Position numbers and translations under genes: made by a program
NCBI RefSeq assembly: GCF_905220365.1
Contig: NC_061146.1
Location: 4,529,538 to 4,593,537 of the forward strand
Length of the DNA stretch: 64,000 bases
From: Vanessa cardui
Taxonomy: Eukaryota; Arthropoda; Insecta; Lepidoptera; Nymphalidae
Direction: 5' to 3'
In this document: positions 58,054-64,000 of the stretch, one piece after another
Position numbering within the stretch: position 1 is the first letter of the stretch
How the letters are laid out: every line of letters starts with the position of its first letter
The notes under the pieces: model-generated
The model's database searches: none
What the model saw: the letters and a program-made list of their open reading frames with translations, nothing else
Told to the model about the DNA's origin: nothing

Positions 58054-58080
58054 GTAAGCCTTTACATATTTGTACTCATT

Positions 58081-58384
58081 AAAGTAAAGTAAAGTAACAG
58101 CCTGTCCATTTCCCACTGCTGAGATAAGGTCTTTTTCCATTAAGGAGAGGGTTTGGAACATATTGCACCGCGCTGTCCAATGCGGATTGCTGAAATGCAC
58201 ATGTGGCAGATTATCGATGAAATTAGAGAATTGCAGGTTTCCTCACGATGTTTTCCTTCACCGAGCACGAGATGAATTATAAACACAAATTAAGCACATT
58301 TATATTGTGGTGCTTGCCTGGGTTTGAACCCGCAATCATCGGTTAAGATGCACGCGTTCTTACCCCTGGGTCATCTCAGCTCAG
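58081..58384 (-). mobile_element. SINE family A2 in a TfAP-2 intron, next to the donor
   Basis: Tail AAAGTAAAGTAAAGTAACAG is on the left; head ends TCATCTCAGCTCAG. The target duplication is TTTGTACTCATT (58069-58080) / TTTGTACTTATT (58385-58396), one mismatch. The left duplication starts 16 bases after the exon at 58053. It is antisense to TfAP-2. Confidence 0.9.
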
Positions 58385-58396
58385 TTTGTACTTATT

Positions 58397-60237
58397 GCAA
58401 CTGCTTATTAAGAAAAATATCGTATACGTACATATATTATTTTAACTAATCTACATATATAAAAATAGTCCCATATAATATTAAATTAACCCCTTTTTAC
58501 TAACTCAAAGCAAATCGGAAAAAGTTCAGGCGCAGAGCCACCACCGTGTTATACAACGCACGGGAGTGTTCGCATAATATTTCCACAGAAATACCTTTCC
58601 ATCGACCCTACCAAAAGTTTGAAAGGGAGTTCTAGGGCTCGGCGTCCTTAATAATGTTACTCTTGAAATGTATATAACTTCAAATTTTGTATAATAAGAA
58701 CATTATAAAATACTTACCCCCATCTCTATTTTAACCAAAACCATACTAAATTATGAAATTACCAAAGAAATAACACTTCAAAGGCTGTACAGTACAGTCC
58801 TTTTCCTTTTGCCCAAAGCAATATCAATTAAAAAAAAAATCACTGACATTAAACAAAATATCAATTTAAAAAAAAAATAACTGACAGCCTTTGGTTAATT
58901 TTATTAACATCCACAGATTATACTGAAGATAATGCTAATAACACAATGATAATTACTCTGACAGCCATAAAATCGTTAAAAATGTATTATAGAATAAAAA
59001 TGATAATGAATATTACTGGCATTTTGGTTACTATTTAACAATACACGAGTTACGTTAAGAAATCGATTTGCAACGGTCTTATAAAACTATTCGGCCGCCG
59101 CATGCCTGCTCCGAAATCTTGACATACTTGTAACCTTACCCTAAATTATTATGTTATTAAAACAACCCTCCATATCGAAATTATTATACTTACGATACAT
59201 TATTTTGGTTAGGAATAACATATGTGTATGAATATCTATATAAGAAAAGAAATATTTTCATTAGAACTCGTGAGAAAATAATTTTGGCAAATAAAACAAA
59301 TATCATATAACCGCAAATAGAGGCGCGGCGAAATTTAAAATTGGAATGTGTTCTTTAATTCACTAAAAAGAAAATATTTTATCATCATAAAATTCAAGCG
59401 ATCTAACGTCGCGTTACCAAATGCCAAACAAAATAAAAAAAATATATACTTCTTCATTATAAAATTATTAAAAATGTTTTCCAAACTCCTTTCAATTTCA
59501 AACCAATCAATTAGAAATGTACCTCATGATGTTGTAACACACAATACTTTAATATAGGAAATGCTTTAGTAGATTACCCCCTAATGTCCCGGAACGTCCG
59601 GGAATCCATACAATGCGAACTTTAGACGGATATTTTGTCGTTGGATAATACCATGCAGTTATGATACTCATATTTATTACAAGAATTTTATCTAAAGAGG
59701 TTTTATACGTACCATATAATAATTATTTTAAATTTTCAACTCTATTCGATAGATAGATTTAAAGTCATATTAATATCACAAATAAAAACTTTCATTAGCT
59801 TGAAAATAAAACTTATATTTAATATAAAATCATTAAAACACAAATATACAAACTGTTTGCTACCCTCGGTCTGAAAGACTTTGACTTAAATATCTTTTAC
59901 TATTGATGAATACCACAGCAGTTTCCGTTTATCAAATCGCATTAATGATGTACATGTATGTACAAGTAAAGTGACTAAGTTACGATAATAGTTCCATCGA
60001 AATTCAAACATTTTTTTCACAAATCCATAGAGAATATTTAAGCACTTGACCAATGATATCTCGACAATTTGCTGCCAAAAGTTTTTTAACTAACCTCCTT
60101 GTTATAATATATAGAAATAGACTATATAGATTTCTCCTGCATAGTCTAACATATTTTTCTGAGGTCAGTAGGTAATTTAAAATATGATATTTACTAAGCA
60201 AAGACAATGAGATTGAGACATATATACTTATATTTAT
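58397..60237. other. TfAP-2: TfAP-2 intron, AT-rich
   Basis: Mostly unique AT-rich DNA. A stretch near 59575-59605 (ccctaatgtcccggaacgtc) is locally G+C-richer. No gene was recognised. Confidence 0.5.
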
Positions 60238-60419
60238 CTAACTCGCGTTTTAGGATGTTGTTTGTCATGTCAGGCAAAATAGTAACATATGTCCTTTCTT
60301 GAAGTTAAAGTTTACGTCATAGCAAATTTCATCAAATCGGTTCAGCGGTTAGGTCGTGAAAAATCAACAGACAGACAAACAGACAGAATTACTTTCACAT
60401 TTATAATATTAACATAGAT
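60238..60419 (-). mobile_element. Helitron-like family H2 element, close to an exon
   Basis: CTAACTCGCGTTTTAGGATG to TTTATAATATTAACATAGAT. It ends 47 bases before the 60467 exon. Confidence 0.65.
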
Positions 60420-60466
60420 TAATAACTGTTGTTAACGGTGTTTTAATAATGTTGTTTTGTCCGCAG

Positions 60467-60580
60467 TTGTCACACGGCGGCTTCAGCTACGGCGGTGGAG
60501 ACAGGAGGGCGGAGTACGGCGCGCGCGAACAACACGAGATCGCCTTACACCACGCTCTTCACTCAACAGACGAGACACAG
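60467..60580 (+). CDS. TfAP-2: TfAP-2 exon before the conserved core
   Basis: This exon has 38 codons, phase 0 at both ends, acceptor tttgtccgcag and donor CAG/gtaaca. It encodes LSHGGFSYGGGDRRAEYG, then AREQHEIALHHALHSTDETQ. The DRR-x-EY and HHALH elements resemble the short conserved segment of AP-2 proteins between the aromatic/proline motif and the basic DNA-binding region. It continues the frame of the exon at 57895 and feeds the exon at 61317. A SINE is inserted 10 bases after the donor, so the repeat lies almost against the splice site. Confidence 0.78.
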
Positions 60581-60601
60581 GTAACATACCCCTGGAATCA
60601 A

Positions 60602-60877
60602 CAAACAACAACAACAACAGCCTGTAAATTTCCCACCACTGGGCTCACACCTCCCTTTTGCGGAGCAGATTTGGAACATATTCATCCACGCTGTTTCAAT
60701 TCCAGCCGGTGGAATTCACATGTGGCAGATTTTCTATGATATTTGACACCGAGAACGACATGAAATATAAATACGAATTATGCACATGAATATTCATTGG
60801 TGTCTGCCTGGGTTTGAACCCACAATTATAGGTTAAGAAGCACGCGTTATAGGCACTAGGCTATCTCACTTTTGAAT
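60602..60877 (-). mobile_element. SINE family A1 in a TfAP-2 intron, 10 bases after the donor
   Basis: Tail CAAACAACAACAACAACAGC; head ends TAGGCTATCTCACTTTTGAAT. The target duplication is CCTGGAATCAA (60591-60601) / CCTAGAATCAA (60878-60888), one mismatch. The exon ends at 60580, leaving only GTAACATACC before the duplicated target. Confidence 0.9.
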
Positions 60878-60913
60878 CCTAGAATCAAATTTTTGTAACT
60901 CAAATGACGTACG

Positions 60914-60961
60914 TAGTATATATAAAACAAAGTCGCTTACCGCTGTCTGTCCCTATGTATG
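60914..60961 (+). repeat. Helitron-like family H1 fragment
   Basis: TATAAAACAAAGTCGCTTAC, then GCTGTCTGTCCCTATGTATG; only the first 50 bases of the element are present. Confidence 0.62.
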
Positions 60962-61316
60962 AATAGAAATTGCAATCATGTTAGTTAAATACACTTATGC
61001 ATATACGTATGTATGTAATAATTTTAAAAATTCAATTCACTTAATTATATTAATCTACAGAATTTATATAATCTATAATATCGAGTAAACAGTAGCAATT
61101 TATCTACGCTACGTCTAACTTTTTTTTTTATTCGATATTAAACATCGAGAAATATGTCAGACAGCCAATCGGAATTTAATAATCTTAATAAATTAAAACC
61201 CTCCGCCGGACGCGTTCCTAATCGGTTTTTTTATACGGAATTTTCCTTCCATAATAGAATAGTGGTATTAAGATATTATGACATTCCGTCATTTTGATAA
61301 TGCATTATTTTTTCAG

Positions 61317-61371
61317 AATGCGGGCATGGATGATACCACTGGATTTATGACGGACCTTCCTTTGTTAAAAA
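61317..61371 (+). CDS. TfAP-2: TfAP-2 short exon, DLPLLK motif
   Basis: This exon of 55 bases (18 codons plus one base) has acceptor tattttttcag and near-consensus donor A/gtaagt. The frame reads NAGMDDTTGFMTDLPLLK, with an acidic, hydrophobic character typical of the end of the AP-2 activation region. It enters in phase 0 and leaves with one base of the next codon, which fits the exon at 63974 (A plus CA gives Thr). Small exons like this are missed by ORF length filters; the splice signals and frame continuity on both sides support it. Confidence 0.78.
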
Positions 61372-63973
61372 GTAAGTTTAAATATATATTTTATTTTAAA
61401 TGTAGTATAATAATATGTTTACACTTGAGATCGTCAAGCTAAAGGCTTAATCGAAGATTGGGGTAACAACTGGCAATTATACCTTTACTAGCTTCCCTCC
61501 CCGACTTCTTACGATAAGGGATGGTTGCTAACTAAATAATTTCTATTTGAAAACATTTGATGTTCTGTTTAATTAACTCGATAGTGATATAAAAAAGGAT
61601 GGATTATAAGATAAGATTAAGACAATTATTTATACACAAGTCACAAATACAAAAATAAAACGAAAAGGAAATATATTTCTATAAGGATGTTTTTGTTTTA
61701 GTAGAAAATTTTCAAGGAAATTGCTAATATTGAAATATAAATTTTGTAAGATTTTTTTATTTTCCAATTTGAATATTCTACTTTAGAATTACTTACTTAA
61801 AAAAAACCAATTTTAAAATAATTTCTATAATCTTATAAAAGCAGGAAGTGTAACTCAATATAAATTATAACATATTAACATTCCTAAAGATCGCCACTTT
61901 CATTACAACTAATAAACTTTAAATATAAAAATAATTTTCTGTTTTAGTTTTTATTTATGGGCAAGAACGAAACAAAAATATTTTCACGAATGTATAGTAT
62001 GAAAATACCCTAAGTGGTCATATTACTTGCTAAATCAGTGCCACGCTAACAACTGCATGAATTAAAAAAAAACATCTGACGAGCTATTAAAGCATCAAAT
62101 AATTCTTGAAGGCAATTATGGAATCCCAATTATTCTTTTTTTAAATACATTCTAAATTCAAATAAGTCTTCAGACTTCCTACTGCGTGCAAAACGTCTCT
62201 ATAGACATCACAAAGACAATCAAATGATAGAACAAGTTAGTTATTAACTCATTTCCTCATCGATGACCCGCTTGATAAGCGATAATTAGCCATCATACAG
62301 TTATCGGATACGTGTATCGATTTTTCATACACAAAAAAGTCGATCTCATTCAACCGAATAAATCGATTCAGAGAAATAAAAGTATCGATCAATCATTCGA
62401 TATTTAAATAGCGTAAGTCGGATACGGAAATGACTTGTTTAGATAGAAGCTTAACTTTTTCTGCTGATTAATTTCGCCGAGGAGTGCATTCTTTCTATCC
62501 ATAATCAAATATAAAATACGTATTTAAAATAAAAAAAAAATAATAATGTTTATTTAACAAAGAATGTTTTAAATGAAAGTGTATATCTGGCTGCTAATAA
62601 CTTTAAAAAAAAAATTACCCGTGTTAATTTTCTTTTTACGAAAGCACGGTGTCAACCAGTCAGCATGGTGCAGAACTAATGACACAGTAATGTTTATTGT
62701 ATTAGGGTTTCCATAGAGTAATATTGTAATGGTAATGGATTTCACGCTGAGCACATGTTTGGGGCGTGGCGCTAATTGTTACGATTGCCATTGTTGGTAT
62801 TCGACACGGGGAATTTGAAACACCCGTATTCTTAGCGGCTTTTTCATATTGCAAACTTTCACGTACAATGAATCGAGTAAAGAGGTTTTATATGTTCAGA
62901 ATTATGTAAATAAATTTGATTATCTAAGTAGTTTTAAATTAAAAATTGACATGTTTTACTTTTGAAAAGTTTATTTTACCTCGGTAAGTATAATACACAG
63001 ATAAAACGTTGGATAAAATCTTATTAGCTTAAGAACTAAGAAAATGCGCTTTACAATTTCTTAAACAATTATATCTACGTAAAGAGCTGGGACATTTAAT
63101 AAGTAACAATTTTTAATTTACAACTTTTTTTAAGAAGAATTTTTCATACTCGCTGTTTTGACATTGACAGTTTACGAGTGTAATTTTAGACAGTTTTTTT
63201 TATTTTAATTTGGCAACGGAAGTTAATCAAACGTACAATATAATAATAATCTGATCTGATAGCTGATAAAAAGTCTACTCTTATAATCAAATACCAAAAT
63301 GTAATTTAAGGTGTTTAGCTTTTATTATTGCTTAGTCTCTGAGTAAAGTTGTAATCCTTTAAAGACACACAGCTGCTAAAGCTCCCTTTCTCTGGAGAAG
63401 CTTCAGAGCTTATTCCACAATGCCTCAAGATGGTCCAATGCAGATGAAAATACTAATCTTTATCAAACAAAATTCCTTGCGATATTCCTTCAAAGTGCAA
63501 TAAAAACTCGGATTGGAATTTACAACCATTGCAAACTCCAAATATTTATAAATATATAGTACATCTAGTAGATATGCATCATATGCATATAGATTCATTC
63601 ATTCATTCATTCATTCGAATATAGATGCACTAACATTACTTGATAATTTTTATTCATAACATCGACAAGTACAATCCATTTACGGTTTTAAATATTTTAT
63701 TCTCTCTATTCAAATGTTTATTGGATTGTATTCATTAAAATGTAATACAGCACAGAAATAATTCTACTACTTCTCTACTTAGTCAAGAAAGATACACAGC
63801 CATACTGTTTGTATGAAGAACTATTCACACAAACATAAACAATATTGTACACACACACTAATACACTTTCGTATAACGTAATAATACAAACATATCACAT
63901 GTAACTTAATGGTTTAAATCTTTACAATAACTGACGGACGGAATAAAATTTTAATGCATATTTATTGTTGCAG
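61372..63973 (+). other. TfAP-2: TfAP-2 intron, AT-rich
   Basis: Intron of 2602 bases with gtaagt donor and ttgttgcag acceptor. It is mostly AT-rich sequence without recognisable genes. A very decayed SINE-like stretch lies near 63365-63545 and a short ATTC repeat at 63593-63616. Confidence 0.7.
63593..63616. repeat. (ATTC)n microsatellite
   Basis: Six tandem ATTC units within the last AP-2 intron. Confidence 0.9.
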
Positions 63974-64000
63974 CAATGAAAGGTCGAGATGGTCTTGGTG
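63974..64000 (+). CDS. TfAP-2: TfAP-2 exon, cut by the window edge
   Basis: This is the first 27 bases of an exon after acceptor attgttgcag. With the base carried over from 61371 it reads T-M-K-G-R-D-G-L-G, continuing the protein after DLPLLK. The exon runs out of the window. The basic DNA-binding and helix-span-helix dimerisation regions that define AP-2 proteins should be encoded beyond here. Confidence 0.7.

Noticed and set aside
60449..60739. 96-residue frame as a single coding unit
   Set aside because: It runs through the intron and into a SINE; only 60467-60580 is supported by splice signals.
1..64000. CRISPR arrays, prokaryotic operons, rRNA genes
   Set aside because: No regularly spaced direct repeats, ribosome-binding-site-led gene runs or rRNA-like sequence; the window is clearly eukaryotic.

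Overview
This is AT-rich (roughly 65-70%) eukaryotic nuclear DNA. It has long introns, GT-AG exon boundaries and hundreds of bases of dispersed transposon relics. The repeat content points to a lepidopteran, most likely a butterfly: tRNA-headed SINEs, short elements ending in CTAG that resemble non-autonomous Helitrons, LINE tails ending in (TTTGATT)n-like runs, several MITEs and a TTAA-flanked piggyBac-like relic. No bacterial operon, CRISPR array, rRNA or functional tRNA gene is visible. Most small open frames are chance frames in repeats or AT-rich DNA.

Protein-coding content lies in two places. (1) The right end carries five plus-strand exons (57411-57554, 57895-58053, 60467-60580, 61317-61371, 63974-64000, the last cut by the window edge). 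They join in frame and encode the N-terminal transactivation part of an AP-2 family transcription factor (TfAP-2). The key evidence is the peptide ADFQPPYFPPPF, the hallmark proline/aromatic motif of AP-2 proteins. The DNA-binding and dimerisation part must lie beyond base 64000. (2) At 17107-17694 there is an AT-rich 196-codon first coding exon with a strong splice donor in phase 0. It follows a CpG-rich promoter-like patch at about 16480-16620 and at least three short upstream ORFs. Its phase is compatible with the first visible AP-2 exon 39.7 kb downstream. Its composition is very different, however, and it carries an eh1-like FAIDKIV motif, so it could instead start another regulatory gene. 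I leave its identity open.

Layout: 1-16480 is upstream DNA with scattered repeats. 16480-17694 holds promoter, leader and exon. 17695-57410 is a 39.7 kb presumed intron or intergenic span full of SINEs, Helitron-like elements, MITEs, an RTE-like LINE C-terminus and a piggyBac-like relic. 57411-64000 holds the AP-2 exons, with two SINEs placed about 10-30 bases after two of the splice donors.

I did not find a convincing new biological system. The best leads are the unassigned 196-codon exon with its uORF cascade, the donor-proximal SINE pair in TfAP-2, a perfect 50-base hairpin, and several TIR elements whose ends can be read directly. Repeat family names were assigned from memory of Lepidoptera without any database search and are tentative; boundaries marked by target-site duplications or matching inverted ends are read directly from the sequence.
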